NCBI RefSeq assembly: GCF_000430745.1 | Contig: NZ_AUMP01000002.1 | Span: forward strand, 1 to 64,000 | Length of the DNA: 64,000 bases | Source: Fictibacillus gelatini DSM 15865 | GTDB lineage: Bacteria > Bacillota > Bacilli > Bacillales > Fictibacillaceae | Reading direction: 5' to 3' | Shown: positions 41,836 to 51,167 of the stretch, piece after piece | How positions within the stretch are numbered: the first letter of the stretch is position 1 | Layout of the letters: every line of letters begins with the position of its first letter | Notes under the pieces: generated by a model | What the model saw: only the letters and a program-made list of their open reading frames with translations | Told to the model about the DNA's origin: nothing | Databases searched by the model: none | Made by a program: the position numbers and the translations under genes

Positions 41836-41867
41836 TAAAAGACCGCTAAGCAATCGCGGTCTTTTTC
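41836..41867 (-). terminator. Terminator after lepA
   Basis: AAAAGACCGC (41837-41846) pairs with GCGGTCTTTT (41856-41865), between lepA and hemW. Confidence 0.85.
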
Positions 41868-41877
41868 ATCCGATTAT

Positions 41878-43704
41878 TCAATTATCATCGTCCATGCGTA
41901 AAACGGCCATAAACGCTTCCTGAGGGACATCGACACGGCCAATCGTTTTCATCCGCTTCTTACCTTCCTTTTGCTTTTCAAGCAACTTGCGTTTACGCGA
42001 AATATCTCCACCGTAGCATTTGGCAAGGACATTTTTCCTGAGCGCTTTAATGGTAGACCGGGCAATAATCTTATTCCCGATTGCCGCTTGAACAGGCACT
42101 TCAAATTGCTGACGCGGTATAAGCTCTTTTAATTTTTCAACGACTACTTTCCCTCTCTCGTAAGCAAAATCTTTGTGAACAATCACCGAGAGTGCATCAA
42201 TCTTTTCTCCATTTAGCAAAATATCCATTTTAACAAGCTTCGAAGGCTTATACCCGATAAGTTCATAATCTAATGAAGCATATCCTTTTGTATTAGACTT
42301 CAATTGGTCAAAAAAATCATAAACGATTTCTGATAGCGGAATTTCGTAAATAACATTGACGCGATTGTTTTCCAAATAATCCATCGTTAAAAAGTTTCCG
42401 CGCTTTTTCTGGCATATTTCCATGATCGTTCCAACGTAATCATTTGGTGTCATAATAGATGCCTTGACATAAGGTTCTTCCACGCGCTGGATAAGCTGTG
42501 ATTCCGGCATATTGGCAGGGTTGTCTACAATAATATCTTCCCCGCTGGTCAAATTCACCTTATAAATTACGCTTGGTGCGGTCGCAATCAATTCAATATT
42601 AAATTCCCGTTCGATCCGTTCTTGAATAATTTCCATGTGAAGAAGCCCTAAAAATCCACAACGGAATCCAAAGCCGAGCGCCTGCGATGTTTCCGGTTCA
42701 TATTGCAGGGCAGAATCATTTAAGACAAGACGTTCAAGAGCTTCCCTCAAGTCATTATATTTTGCCGTATCGACTGGGTATAGACCGCAATAAACCATCG
42801 GATTCATTTTGCGATAGCCAGGAAGCGGTTCTGTTGCCGGGTTTTTCGAGCTTGTAATCGTGTCCCCGACCTGAGTGTCGCTTACGTTTTTGATTGATGC
42901 TGTTAAAAATCCAACATCCCCAACGGTCAAGAAATCTTTCTGTACTGCTTTTGGCGTGAAAACGCCGAGTTCCACTACTTCAAATTCTTTGCCAGTTGCC
43001 ATCATCCTGATTTTGTCTCCTACACGGACGGTCCCTTCTGCTATCCGAATATACGTTACTACCCCGCGATAAGGATCATAAAGAGAATCAAAAATAAGGG
43101 CCTTCAGCGGGCCGTCCGGGTCGCCTGTTGGCGCTGGCACTTTTTCAACAATTTGCTCTAAAATTTCTTCAATCCCGATTCCCGCTTTCGCAGAAGCTAA
43201 AACCGCATCTGATGCATCAAGACCGATCACGTCTTCAATTTCCTGGCGAACACGTTCCGGCTCAGCACTTGGAAGATCTATTTTATTAATGACCGGTACG
43301 ATTTCAAGGTCATTTTCTAAAGCCAGGTAGACATTGGCAAGCGTTTGTGCCTCGATACCCTGGGCCGCATCTACAACAAGCAGTGCTCCTTCACAAGCGG
43401 CAAGGCTTCGCGACACTTCGTACGTAAAATCAACATGTCCCGGGGTGTCGATTAAATGAAAAATATAAGTTTCCCCGTCTTTCGCTTTATAATTTAATTG
43501 AACAGCATTTAATTTAATCGTTATTCCGCGCTCACGCTCAAGATCCATCGAATCTAAAAGCTGTTCTTTCATTTCCCGCTGTGATAACGCGCTTGTTTGT
43601 TCAAGAATCCGGTCTGCAAGCGTGGATTTCCCATGGTCAATGTGTGCGATAATGGAAAAATTCCGAATACGCGATTGCCGGGCTAATTTTTCTTCTCGAT
43701 TCAT
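41878..43704 (-). CDS. lepA: Elongation factor 4 (LepA)
   Basis: 608-residue translational GTPase that acts on stalled or assembling ribosomes. G motifs AHIDHGKST, the switch [16 protein letters not shown] and NKIDLPSA lie in the first 135 residues; domains II, III and V follow, and the LepA-specific C-terminal domain contains [25 protein letters not shown] in outline. ATG at 43704 has TAGGAG 8 bases upstream; a GTG three codons earlier is less likely. Confidence 0.96.
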   Translation of the reverse strand: MNREEKLARQSRIRNFSIIAHIDHGKSTLADRILEQTSALSQREMKEQLLDSMDLERERGITIKLNAVQLNYKAKDGETYIFHLIDTPGHVDFTYEVSRSLAACEGALLVVDAAQGIEAQTLANVYLALENDLEIVPVINKIDLPSAEPERVRQEIEDVIGLDASDAVLASAKAGIGIEEILEQIVEKVPAPTGDPDGPLKALIFDSLYDPYRGVVTYIRIAEGTVRVGDKIRMMATGKEFEVVELGVFTPKAVQKDFLTVGDVGFLTASIKNVSDTQVGDTITSSKNPATEPLPGYRKMNPMVYCGLYPVDTAKYNDLREALERLVLNDSALQYEPETSQALGFGFRCGFLGLLHMEIIQERIEREFNIELIATAPSVIYKVNLTSGEDIIVDNPANMPESQLIQRVEEPYVKASIMTPNDYVGTIMEICQKKRGNFLTMDYLENNRVNVIYEIPLSEIVYDFFDQLKSNTKGYASLDYELIGYKPSKLVKMDILLNGEKIDALSVIVHKDFAYERGKVVVEKLKELIPRQQFEVPVQAAIGNKIIARSTIKALRKNVLAKCYGGDISRKRKLLEKQKEGKKRMKTIGRVDVPQEAFMAVLRMDDDN

Positions 43705-43854
43705 TCGATTCACTCCTACAATTAGTGCGTGTTTAAAAAGTTAGCTCCTTCGAGATCATAATGCTTTATATTCCCGGACTTTTTAAACAACCACATTTAA
43801 GCAAAGTACTACTGGCATTGATTATAGCAATACCCCCGTTCTTATTCAATCATA

Positions 43855-43889
43855 AAAAAGTCATTCCCCTTGTCCGGGAAATGACCTTA
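43855..43889 (-). terminator. Terminator after yqxA
   Basis: AAGTCATT-CCC pairs with GGG-AATGACTT-type arms across 43859-43887, overlapping the yqxA stop and followed by Ts on the minus strand. Confidence 0.7.
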
Positions 43890-44237
43890 TAATACCGAGT
43901 CAAAGGCGAATTCGAATAGAGTAACAATCAATGAAACAACGCCTTTAACGAGTGCACTAACCGCATTTGAAATTTTTTCGCCAATGCTCGAGAAAAAATT
44001 ATATGAATGCAGTTTTTCAAGTTTTTTTTGTTTTTCTTCCAGTTCGTGGCTTGAAATATTTTTCCCTAGCACTTCCGCTTCCATTTTTCCGTCTTTTTTT
44101 TCGATCGTCAAAGCGTCCATTTCGCTTGTGCTTCCTTTTAAATGCTTTATTCCCTCATTCGCTTTTTGCATACCTAATAGGACACCAAATAACAGTATGG
44201 ATGTCAGCATAAAGCAAATCATCATAAATTTAATCAT
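43887..44237 (-). CDS. yqxA: DUF3679 protein YqxA
   Basis: 116 residues of unknown function: an N-terminal membrane segment (IKFMMICFMLTSILLFGVLLG), the family motif GMQKANEGI, a charged middle and a hydrophobic C-terminal helix. ATG at 44237 has GTGAGGG 5-7 bases upstream. In B. subtilis yqxA follows spoIIP, which in turn follows gpr; here it follows gpr directly with a 112-base gap. Confidence 0.8.
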   Translation of the reverse strand: MIKFMMICFMLTSILLFGVLLGMQKANEGIKHLKGSTSEMDALTIEKKDGKMEAEVLGKNISSHELEEKQKKLEKLHSYNFFSSIGEKISNAVSALVKGVVSLIVTLFEFAFDSVL

Positions 44238-44349
44238 CGCGACTACCCTCACTTTATTGGGTTGTACAACAGTATTACTCTTACCTTATGCAACGCTTGT
44301 CCAATTATGACTTAAGAAAAACGCTGAGGTGTTTTTTTAAAAAGGCCGC

Positions 44350-45462
44350 TTAATGTGTATATAATGAACTGTTTCCTTGATTTACCTGTCCATGCAGCGA
44401 CGTATTTAATCCTCCGGCAATGACATTGGCCATATCTTCAATAAAAATATCTACTTCTTTCGGAGTGACGATCAAATTATGCCCGAGCGGACTTAACACT
44501 TCACGAATGAACATTCTCTTCTCTTCATCATCTAACGTCCCAATAATACCTAAATACGATTTCCGCTCTTCCTCAGGCGGTAAATCTTCTTCTGTCAGCT
44601 TTCTCTTCTCTCCGAATGTCATTCCCGAAGGTGTCAGCTTTTTTGATGGTTTATCGATTTCTTTCATTTCACGACCAAAATGTTTTAAAATAAAATCAAT
44701 AGTGTCACTCGCTATTGTGACGGCATCCACTACAGTTGGAATCCCAATTGCAATGACTGGAATTCCGAGTGTTTCCTTACTTAGTTCTTTTCGTTTATTC
44801 CCGACTCCGGAACCCGGGTGAATGCCGGTATCAGAAATTTGGATCGTTGTGTTGACACGCTCAATGGAACGGGAGGCAAGAGCATCAATGGCAATAACGA
44901 AATCAGGATTTACTTTTTTTATTACACCATCAATGATGTCGCTCGTTTCAATACCCGTCGTTCCCATAACTCCCGGAGCAATCGCACAAACGGGCCGGAA
45001 CCCTTCCTGGACATTTTCCGGGGCTAAATCGAATAAATGCTTTGTTATTAAAAGGTTTTCAACAACATGAGGACCAAGCGAATCCGGTGTCACTGCCCAG
45101 TTTCCAAGACCGACAACGAGACATGTTTGCTCTTCGGTAATTCCTAACTCTTTCAAAAACGAATGAAAAACGTGAGCAAATACTTCTTGCACTTTTTCCT
45201 GCAAGGCGGAATCTTTTTCACGAATACCCTGCACTTCAAAGGTTAAATACGTCCCCGCTTTTTTACCCGTTGCCTCCGCCCCTTTTTCATCAATTTCAAC
45301 CCGTGTAAATTTAATGCCTTCCTCGTCACGTTCTTTAATAATAATTCCCTGGATCGCACTTTCTTTTTCTTCAAGCTTTTGTTCGTCAATCAACATTTCC
45401 CGCGCTTCGATGGCAAGATCAGTTCGCACAGCATATTTATCCAGGTTTAACTCTTTATTCAT
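44350..45462 (-). CDS. gpr: Germination protease GPR
   Basis: 370-residue spore protease that degrades small acid-soluble proteins when spores germinate. It is made as a zymogen; the mature N-terminus would be near RTDLA at about residue 12. Conserved stretches include [15 protein letters not shown] near 125, [16 protein letters not shown] near 165, [21 protein letters not shown] near 195 and [13 protein letters not shown] at 45462 fits the B. subtilis N-terminus and has AAGGGCGG about 9 bases upstream. It is closely divergent from rpsT. Confidence 0.94.
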   Translation of the reverse strand: MNKELNLDKYAVRTDLAIEAREMLIDEQKLEEKESAIQGIIIKERDEEGIKFTRVEIDEKGAEATGKKAGTYLTFEVQGIREKDSALQEKVQEVFAHVFHSFLKELGITEEQTCLVVGLGNWAVTPDSLGPHVVENLLITKHLFDLAPENVQEGFRPVCAIAPGVMGTTGIETSDIIDGVIKKVNPDFVIAIDALASRSIERVNTTIQISDTGIHPGSGVGNKRKELSKETLGIPVIAIGIPTVVDAVTIASDTIDFILKHFGREMKEIDKPSKKLTPSGMTFGEKRKLTEEDLPPEEERKSYLGIIGTLDDEEKRMFIREVLSPLGHNLIVTPKEVDIFIEDMANVIAGGLNTSLHGQVNQGNSSLYTH

Positions 45463-45491
45463 TCCGAAAAACACCGCCCTTTCCAAACTGT

Positions 45492-45521
45492 TAATATTCT
45501 TTCCGTGTACGAACCTTTTCA
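45492..45521 (-). promoter_or_regulatory. Possible sigma-G promoter of gpr
   Basis: Minus strand TGAAAA (45516-45521), 17-base spacer, AATATTA (45492-45498) resembles the forespore consensus TGAATA-N17-CATACTA at 10 of 13 positions. Forespore expression is the known pattern for gpr. Confidence 0.4.
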
Positions 45522-45529
45522 TTCTTGTA

Positions 45530-45558
45530 TTGCAATTAAAAGGCGACTTTGATAGAAT
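45530..45558 (+). promoter_or_regulatory. Sigma-A promoter of rpsT
   Basis: TTGCAA (45530-45535), 17-base spacer, TAGAAT (45553-45558), about 60 bases before the rpsT start. Confidence 0.7.
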
Positions 45559-45617
45559 ACTGTGTGTCCTATTTTTTTGGCAATCTCGGTTGCAAATGGC
45601 ATAGGGAGGTGAATGGA

Positions 45618-45884
45618 TTGGCTAACATTAAATCTGCAATTAAACGCGTAAAAACGAACGAAAAGCGTCGTGCCCATAATGCATCTATTAAATCTGCAAT
45701 GCGCACAGCGATTAAAAACTTCGAAGTGAAAGTTGCAAACAACGATGTTGAAGGTGCAAAAGAAGCATTTGTTGTTGCGACTAAAAAGCTTGACAAAGCG
45801 GCAACTAAAGGACTTATCCATAAAAATGCAGCTTCTCGTCATAAATCTCGTCTTGCAAAATCATTAAACGGGATTACTGCTTAA
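45618..45884 (+). CDS. rpsT: 30S ribosomal protein S20
   Basis: 88-residue basic helical protein that binds 16S rRNA. It shows the family pattern [23 protein letters not shown] and [14 protein letters not shown]. The start is TTG, supported by GGGAGG 8 bases upstream and by the conserved MANIKSA N-terminus. Confidence 0.96.
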   Translation: MANIKSAIKRVKTNEKRRAHNASIKSAMRTAIKNFEVKVANNDVEGAKEAFVVATKKLDKAATKGLIHKNAASRHKSRLAKSLNGITA

Positions 45885-45893
45885 ATATGAAAG

Positions 45894-45922
45894 AACGACC
45901 TCTATTTAAAGGTCGTTTTTTT
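45894..45922 (+). terminator. Terminator of rpsT
   Basis: AACGACCT (45894-45901) pairs with AGGTCGTT (45910-45917), followed by seven Ts. Confidence 0.9.
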
Positions 45923-45927
45923 ATTGC

Positions 45928-45963
45928 AAAAAAGCAACGGACGTTATGCTCCGTTGCTTTTTA
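45928..45963 (-). terminator. Terminator of holA
   Basis: AAAAAGCAACGGA pairs with TCCGTTGCTTTTT (45950-45962), containing the holA stop; converging with the rpsT terminator six bases away. Confidence 0.85.
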
Positions 45964-46981
45964 CATGATTCATTTCCATAATAATTAATTCTAATAGCAG
46001 CACTTTATCCATTTTTCCCGTCTTCATTTCGTAATCTGCTTCTGCCAGCCGGTCTAAAATCGACAATAATTCTTTTTCAGTGAATAAACGAGCTTGCCCT
46101 CCCGCAAGCTTTACCACATAAGGATGCAACTTTAACATGCTCGCGATTTGTTTTTCTCCATAGCCTCTCTGGGAAAGTTCCTTAACTCCGAAAATAATGC
46201 GGAATTGCCTTGCCATTAACGATAATATTTTGATCGGCTCTTCATTCTGGATTAAAAGGTCATAAAACGTACGTAACGCTTGATCAATCCGTTTATGTAC
46301 AATGTCGTCAATGAGAGAAAAAATGTCTTCTTCAAGCGTTCTGCTTACAAGTTCATTAACTGTATCTACGGAAATTACCCCATTCTCACCAACATACAAT
46401 ACCATTTTGTCAATTTCCTGCGCCAGTAAACTTAATTCCGTGCCAATTTTTGAAATAAGGAATTGGGCGGCATCATTTTCCATTTGAACATTTTGTTCCG
46501 CCGCTCGATTTTTTGCCCAATCGCTAGCCGCATCATGACCAACGGATGAAGCATTAATCATTTCAGACCTTGCTTTTAATAATTTGACTATTTTCTTTCG
46601 TTCATCTAGTTTTTCGTAAGGTGCAACAATGATGAATATCGTATAATCAACAGGATGATTGACGTACTGTTCAAATGATGTCAAATCATGTTCCACTTTG
46701 CTTTTTTCTTTTGCGCCTGTTAAAAAAATTGCATTTTTTAAAATGACAATGCGCCTTTCGCCCATAAAAGGAAGTGTTTCCGCATCTTCAACCGCCACCT
46801 GGATTGGCGTCTCCTGATAGTCGTAAACAGATAAATTAAAATCTTTTTCTTCATCATTTAAAACGGCCTTCTCTATAGACGATAGCGCCTCATCGATAAT
46901 GTATCCTTCCGTTCCGGTAATAAGATAAAATGGGGCAACTTTCTGTTGTTTTAATTTTTTTACTATATTGGACAGTGACAA
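45944..46981 (-). CDS. holA: DNA polymerase III subunit delta
   Basis: 345-residue clamp-loader subunit that opens the sliding clamp. AAA+-like fold without Walker residues; conserved FMGERRIVILKN near 75, YEKLDERKKIVK near 125 and FYDLLIQNEEPIKILSL near 245. TTG at 46981 is chosen because AGAGGTG lies 6 bases before it; GTG at 46990 overlaps that site. Confidence 0.93.
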   Translation of the reverse strand: MSLSNIVKKLKQQKVAPFYLITGTEGYIIDEALSSIEKAVLNDEEKDFNLSVYDYQETPIQVAVEDAETLPFMGERRIVILKNAIFLTGAKEKSKVEHDLTSFEQYVNHPVDYTIFIIVAPYEKLDERKKIVKLLKARSEMINASSVGHDAASDWAKNRAAEQNVQMENDAAQFLISKIGTELSLLAQEIDKMVLYVGENGVISVDTVNELVSRTLEEDIFSLIDDIVHKRIDQALRTFYDLLIQNEEPIKILSLMARQFRIIFGVKELSQRGYGEKQIASMLKLHPYVVKLAGGQARLFTEKELLSILDRLAEADYEMKTGKMDKVLLLELIIMEMNHVKSNGA

Positions 46982-47324
46982 TGTCTTCACCTCTACATTA
47001 ATCGTAGTCGTTCTGCCACATTATTTCAAGATAAAAGAAGGAATGGCTTTCGCCATCCCTTCATTTATAATAAACGCTAACCGCCAAGACCCCGGGACTC
47101 CCGACCGTTAGCGAATTATAGCTTCTTATATGTTAGGATATCCTATGCAAATTCAATCTATTGGTGACAACTCTTAGCAAAAAAGGAAGAACAAATTTAA
47201 AAAGCCGAAACTTTGCATCTAAAGCCGGAGACCAGATATCGGATCTTCTAATTTTCCATTTTTGTTTATGGATTTTTATGAAAAAATAGCTTATACTAAA
47301 ATCGAAATAGGAGGGGTCTGAAAA
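46982..47324. other. Intergenic region with two hairpins
   Basis: 343 bases between holA and yqzM. It holds a AAGGGATGGC/GCCATTCCTT hairpin (about 47039-47062), the GC-rich element at 47075-47113, and then an AT-rich stretch leading to the yqzM binding site. No further gene is seen on either strand. Confidence 0.6.
47075..47113. repeat. GC-rich inverted-repeat element
   Basis: Outer arms CGCTAAC (47075-47081) and GTTAGCG (47107-47113) enclose a GC-rich interior with a CGGG/CCCG inner hairpin. It stands out from AT-rich flanks, has no T tract and belongs to no gene that I can identify. Confidence 0.5.
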
Positions 47325-47456
47325 ATGAATGAATTTGAAAAAGACGTTCAATGTAAACGGAATGATTTAATTGATGCCGGCAATGGATTTACGTTTTCCT
47401 TTCTTTTCTTTACGATCATTTTTGCAATTGGTGTACTTATGAAAGCTTTAAGTTAA
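47325..47456 (+). CDS. yqzM: Small membrane protein YqzM
   Basis: 43 residues: a hydrophilic start MNEFEKDVQ, family pattern KRNDLIDAG, then one membrane segment to the C-terminus (FSFLFFTIIFAIGVLMKAL). AGGAGGGG lies about 10 bases before the ATG. Function unknown. In B. subtilis yqzM also sits between holA (yqeN) and comEC, which supports the call. Confidence 0.85.
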   Translation: MNEFEKDVQCKRNDLIDAGNGFTFSFLFFTIIFAIGVLMKALS

Positions 47457-47472
47457 TACTAAGTTCATACAT

Positions 47473-47505
47473 AAAAGGGATCCCAATAGGTTCGGATCCC
47501 TTTTT
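47473..47505. terminator. Bidirectional terminator between yqzM and comEC
   Basis: AAAAGGGATCC (47473-47483) pairs with GGATCCCTTTTT (47494-47505), serving the two converging genes. Confidence 0.85.
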
Positions 47506-49801
47506 ACTTTTTTGTTGTTATAATTTTCATTCTTTTCCCTTCAAGTTTAAATGATATATCGCCTGATTCATCCGTTCGTATAATAGTTGTACCTTGCTCT
47601 TTCAATCGCTTTAAAACTTCTTCATGAGGATGTCCATAGCGGTTATTTTTCCCGGCCGAAATAATTACATAATCGGGTCCGATATGCTTTATCAACTCAA
47701 ACGATGAAGAAGTTTTACTGCCGTGATGTCCTGCCTTTAAAACATTTACTTTAAATGGTTTTGTATCCTGAACGATACGTTTCTCTCCACTCTTTTCAAG
47801 ATCTCCCGTAAATAAAAAATAAACGTTTTCGATCCTGGCATAAATTACAATTGAGCGATCATTCGATTTTTCTTCATTGCCATAAGGCGATAAAATGAAG
47901 AATTGATCGTTACCTTCTTTCCAGGACAATCCCTTACGTGCCACTTGGATAGGGATATGTTGATTGACTGCATATTGCAACACCTTTTTTTCCACTTTTT
48001 CTTTAAGTTTTCCTGTTGGATACAATACCTCTTTGACATTCAATTCAGATAAGATAATGTTTGCCCCGCCGATATGGTCGAGGTCGCCATGTGTTAAAAT
48101 CAATTTGTCGACCGCGCGGATCCCTCGCGACTTTAATGCGGGAAGTACAACTTGTTCGGTAACGTTGTACTCTGATTTTTTCTCTTCCCATTTCTCTTCT
48201 TGAAAAGAAACCGTCCCCCCTGTATCAATTAAATACACACCTTTTCTAAAAGGAAGCTCAATTAATATGCTATCCCCCTGGCCAACGTTTAAAAATGTTA
48301 CGTTCGCAAACGGAAGTAAAAAAGGATAAAACCAGTGTAAAAGAAGCACTAAACTAATGGCAGAGACCGGCCGCACAAGTTTTTTGCTTACTCCGTTTGC
48401 TTCCCATTGGATGAGATAATATAGAATGGCGACATAGTACAAAAGGAGAAAGAAAATAGGCGGTTTGCCAAAAATAAAAGTTCCCGTATGTTCAGTCATA
48501 TAAAGAAGAAATTCGCTGGACAAGCGAATGAGGTACTTGAGCAAGATGACAAGTAGATAGCTCACCTGAGGAATGATGAGATGGATGATGAATGTTACAA
48601 TCGAAAAAGGCAAGATAACAATTGAAATTAATGGGATATACAATACATTTAGCGGAATGGACCAAATAGAAAATTCGTAAAAAGAGTAAATAAGAAGCGG
48701 AAACGAGATCAATTGACATAAAAAAGTAGTAGCGATTAGCTTCGAAAGAAAATAGCGACAATGTTTCATAATCGAATTCGCTGAAAGCAACAAGCCCATC
48801 GAAATTAAAAAAGAAAGCTGAAAACCAAGATTGAAAACAAAATACGGGTTATAAAGCAGCATTAGAAGACAAACAAAGCTAATCGCTTCTAAAGGGTGCA
48901 TTTTCCATCTTAATCTAACAAAAAGAAGGACAAATATACTCATCGAACCGGCCCGTATAATCGATGCCTCCCCACCCGTTAAAAGCATATAAACCGGAAT
49001 AATTGCCACAATTAGATGGATAGCTGCCTCCCGTGTTAGTCCTGATCGAATACATACAAAAAAGAAAGCCGCCGCTAAAATAGCAACATTTGAACCCGAT
49101 ACGGCAAGAATATGAGTCAGCCCCATTTGCTGATAAGCGTTGATTACTTCACGACTAATCCCATTTCTATACCCAAAAATGAGGGCATTCATAAGTCCTG
49201 ACATCTCTTCAGGAAAATTCGTTTCAATGTAACGAATGCCGCTTTCTCTAATTTTCCATATTTCATCGAATCGATCCGGATTGGAAAGAGTGCAATTGGA
49301 CAGGCGAACGTTTGTCGTTTGAACGAGCCAATGAATATGTTCCTGTTTTAAATAGAGCCTGTAATCCATTCCGGCAAAGTTTTCTTTTGCCCGCGGTTCT
49401 TTTAATCGTCCCGTAAATGAACAGATCATGCCCATTTTAAGGCGTTTTTTAAGAAGTCTTTGTTCAGATTCTGAATGAATCGAATGGTTTACCTGGAGGG
49501 TTTCGCTTTGAACTTGAAATCGAAAGGTTAAAAAATTGCCATTAATTTCAGGAATCGAAGCGATTGTTCCTTTAAATGAAGTGGTTGAAGGAGATAAACC
49601 CGTATGATTATGAGTATCGATGAACTGAAAGTAAGCATAGAACAAGAGAAAAAAACAGATGCAGATTGTCGTTTGTTGCGGGGAATATTTTTTTAAAAAA
49701 TAAAAAGGGGCAATTATAAAAATTGCCCAAAACCATTCGAATCTTGCAGACACAATTCCGAAAATGGCACAAAGAGCATAAACATATAAGTAGGGAAACA
49801 T
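47504..49801 (-). CDS. comEC: Competence DNA channel ComEC
   Basis: 765-residue polytopic protein through which single-stranded DNA enters the cell in transformation. N-terminal helices and an OB-like DUF4131 domain, the Competence domain (about 210-480, LAVSGSNVAI near 236), and a C-terminal metallo-beta-lactamase-like domain (NVGQGDSILIE, THGDLDHIGG near 580, KAGHHGSKTS). No frameshift. The ATG is 6 bases after the comEB stop and has no recognisable binding site, so translation probably depends on coupling. Confidence 0.94.
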   Translation of the reverse strand: MFPYLYVYALCAIFGIVSARFEWFWAIFIIAPFYFLKKYSPQQTTICICFFLLFYAYFQFIDTHNHTGLSPSTTSFKGTIASIPEINGNFLTFRFQVQSETLQVNHSIHSESEQRLLKKRLKMGMICSFTGRLKEPRAKENFAGMDYRLYLKQEHIHWLVQTTNVRLSNCTLSNPDRFDEIWKIRESGIRYIETNFPEEMSGLMNALIFGYRNGISREVINAYQQMGLTHILAVSGSNVAILAAAFFFVCIRSGLTREAAIHLIVAIIPVYMLLTGGEASIIRAGSMSIFVLLFVRLRWKMHPLEAISFVCLLMLLYNPYFVFNLGFQLSFLISMGLLLSANSIMKHCRYFLSKLIATTFLCQLISFPLLIYSFYEFSIWSIPLNVLYIPLISIVILPFSIVTFIIHLIIPQVSYLLVILLKYLIRLSSEFLLYMTEHTGTFIFGKPPIFFLLLYYVAILYYLIQWEANGVSKKLVRPVSAISLVLLLHWFYPFLLPFANVTFLNVGQGDSILIELPFRKGVYLIDTGGTVSFQEEKWEEKKSEYNVTEQVVLPALKSRGIRAVDKLILTHGDLDHIGGANIILSELNVKEVLYPTGKLKEKVEKKVLQYAVNQHIPIQVARKGLSWKEGNDQFFILSPYGNEEKSNDRSIVIYARIENVYFLFTGDLEKSGEKRIVQDTKPFKVNVLKAGHHGSKTSSSFELIKHIGPDYVIISAGKNNRYGHPHEEVLKRLKEQGTTIIRTDESGDISFKLEGKRMKIITTKK

Positions 49802-49807
49802 ATCGTA

Positions 49808-50368
49808 TTAATTCGGAAAAAGTTGGTTCGCTTTTTCCTTGAATTTTTCATATTTTTCCCCGCTTGTTTGTTCTTTCAAAGCTTCAAGCAATTCTTTAAC
49901 TAATTCTGCCTGTTCTTTATAGGCCGGGTGAAGTTGATATTCATTAAATTCTACTTGCTCCAAGTAGACGCCGGCTTCTTTAAATTGCTCAATCGCGTAT
50001 GGATGATTTTTATAATCTTTCGCATAATATATTTTTTTTATGCCGCTTTGAATGATCGAACGACAGCAATGTAGGCATGGAAAGTGGGTAACATACATTT
50101 CCGCTCCGGCAGTTGGGACACCAAATTTTGCACATTGCAAGAGGGCATTCATTTCGGCATGGATGGTGCGGACACAATGTCCGTCAATGACATAACAGCC
50201 TTCATCAATACAGTGAACTCCACCAGAAATTGATCCATTATATCCTCCGGCAATAATTCGTTTATCTCGAACGATGGTAGCTCCAACCGCCAGCCTTGTA
50301 CATGTACTTCGATAGGCAAGCAAGTGGCTCTGTGCCATAAAATATTCATTCCAAGAGATTCGGCTCAT
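49808..50368 (-). CDS. comEB: dCMP deaminase-like protein ComEB
   Basis: 186 residues with a zinc-dependent deaminase fold: HAEMNALLQC near residue 74 and PCLHCCRSI near 100. B. subtilis ComEB is similar to dCMP deaminase and is not needed for transformation although it lies in the com operon. AAAGGAG precedes the ATG. It is followed at once by comEC. Confidence 0.93.
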   Translation of the reverse strand: MSRISWNEYFMAQSHLLAYRSTCTRLAVGATIVRDKRIIAGGYNGSISGGVHCIDEGCYVIDGHCVRTIHAEMNALLQCAKFGVPTAGAEMYVTHFPCLHCCRSIIQSGIKKIYYAKDYKNHPYAIEQFKEAGVYLEQVEFNEYQLHPAYKEQAELVKELLEALKEQTSGEKYEKFKEKANQLFPN

Positions 50369-50455
50369 TTTATCTCCTTTCTTCCATAAAAGCTTAGCTC
50401 ACTTCTATAAGTGTAGAATGGGCTCGTCTTACAGTCAATTTTTTTTCTTTGCGTT

Positions 50456-51082
50456 TTAATTTATCGTAATTTCATCTTTCATTTTTTCTAACGACTTTTC
50501 TCCGATTCCAGTAACATTTAATAAATCTTCAACTTTTTGAAATGGCCCGTTTTCTTCGCGATAACTAATGATGGCGGCAGCTTTTGCAGGACCGATTCCA
50601 GTAATTTTTTGCAACTCTTCCGCTGTAGCGATATTGACATTAATTTTCGCCGATTGACTTTCATTTGCCCTGGTGGCATCAGGTTCGGAGGGGGTTGAAT
50701 GCTGCACTTCCCCCTTTTTCGGGACATAAATGACCATTTCATCTTGAAGGACGGCGGCTAAATTAACCGCTCGTTCATCCGCTTCTTTTAGAAAACCGCC
50801 GGCCTGGTGAATCGCATGAATTGTCCGGTCTCCAGTGCTCATTTTATAAACGCCCGGATGAACAACGGCCCCTTTAACATCGACCATAATTTCTTTTCCA
50901 TTTTTCCCGTGTAAAGATGAGGCATTCGCTTTATTGCTGATCGTTTTCTCTCCCGATAACTCAACCGGCAGTGTATTTTTTTCTTCTTTCGTTGCCGTTT
51001 TTGATACAGCAAAAATAAAAACAACGAACAATAAAAGACCTGGAATAATGTAACGGAGATTTTGCTTGAACCACAATTTCAT
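50456..51082 (-). CDS. comEA: Competence DNA receptor ComEA
   Basis: 208-residue membrane-anchored DNA-binding protein. N-terminal anchor (YIIPGLLLFVVFIFAV), a linker with an SLBB-type domain (VDVKGAVVHPGVYKM near 72) and a C-terminal helix-hairpin-helix pair (INIATAEELQKITGIGPAKAAAII-type region, 150-205). It hands incoming DNA to ComEC. ATG at 51082 has GGGTGG 5-6 bases upstream. First gene of comEA-EB-EC. Confidence 0.93.
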   Translation of the reverse strand: MKLWFKQNLRYIIPGLLLFVVFIFAVSKTATKEEKNTLPVELSGEKTISNKANASSLHGKNGKEIMVDVKGAVVHPGVYKMSTGDRTIHAIHQAGGFLKEADERAVNLAAVLQDEMVIYVPKKGEVQHSTPSEPDATRANESQSAKINVNIATAEELQKITGIGPAKAAAIISYREENGPFQKVEDLLNVTGIGEKSLEKMKDEITIN

Positions 51083-51167
51083 CTCATCCACCCTTTTTTA
51101 AACATAAAAGAAAGTTTCCCGTCATACATTTGAAGGTAGAAATAGCAGGGGAAAGGAGGAGCTCGTT

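Noticed and set aside
51083-51167. Possible ComK boxes between comEA and comER
   Set aside because: Only one partial AAAA-N5-TTT half-site is visible, not the paired boxes needed for a ComK site.
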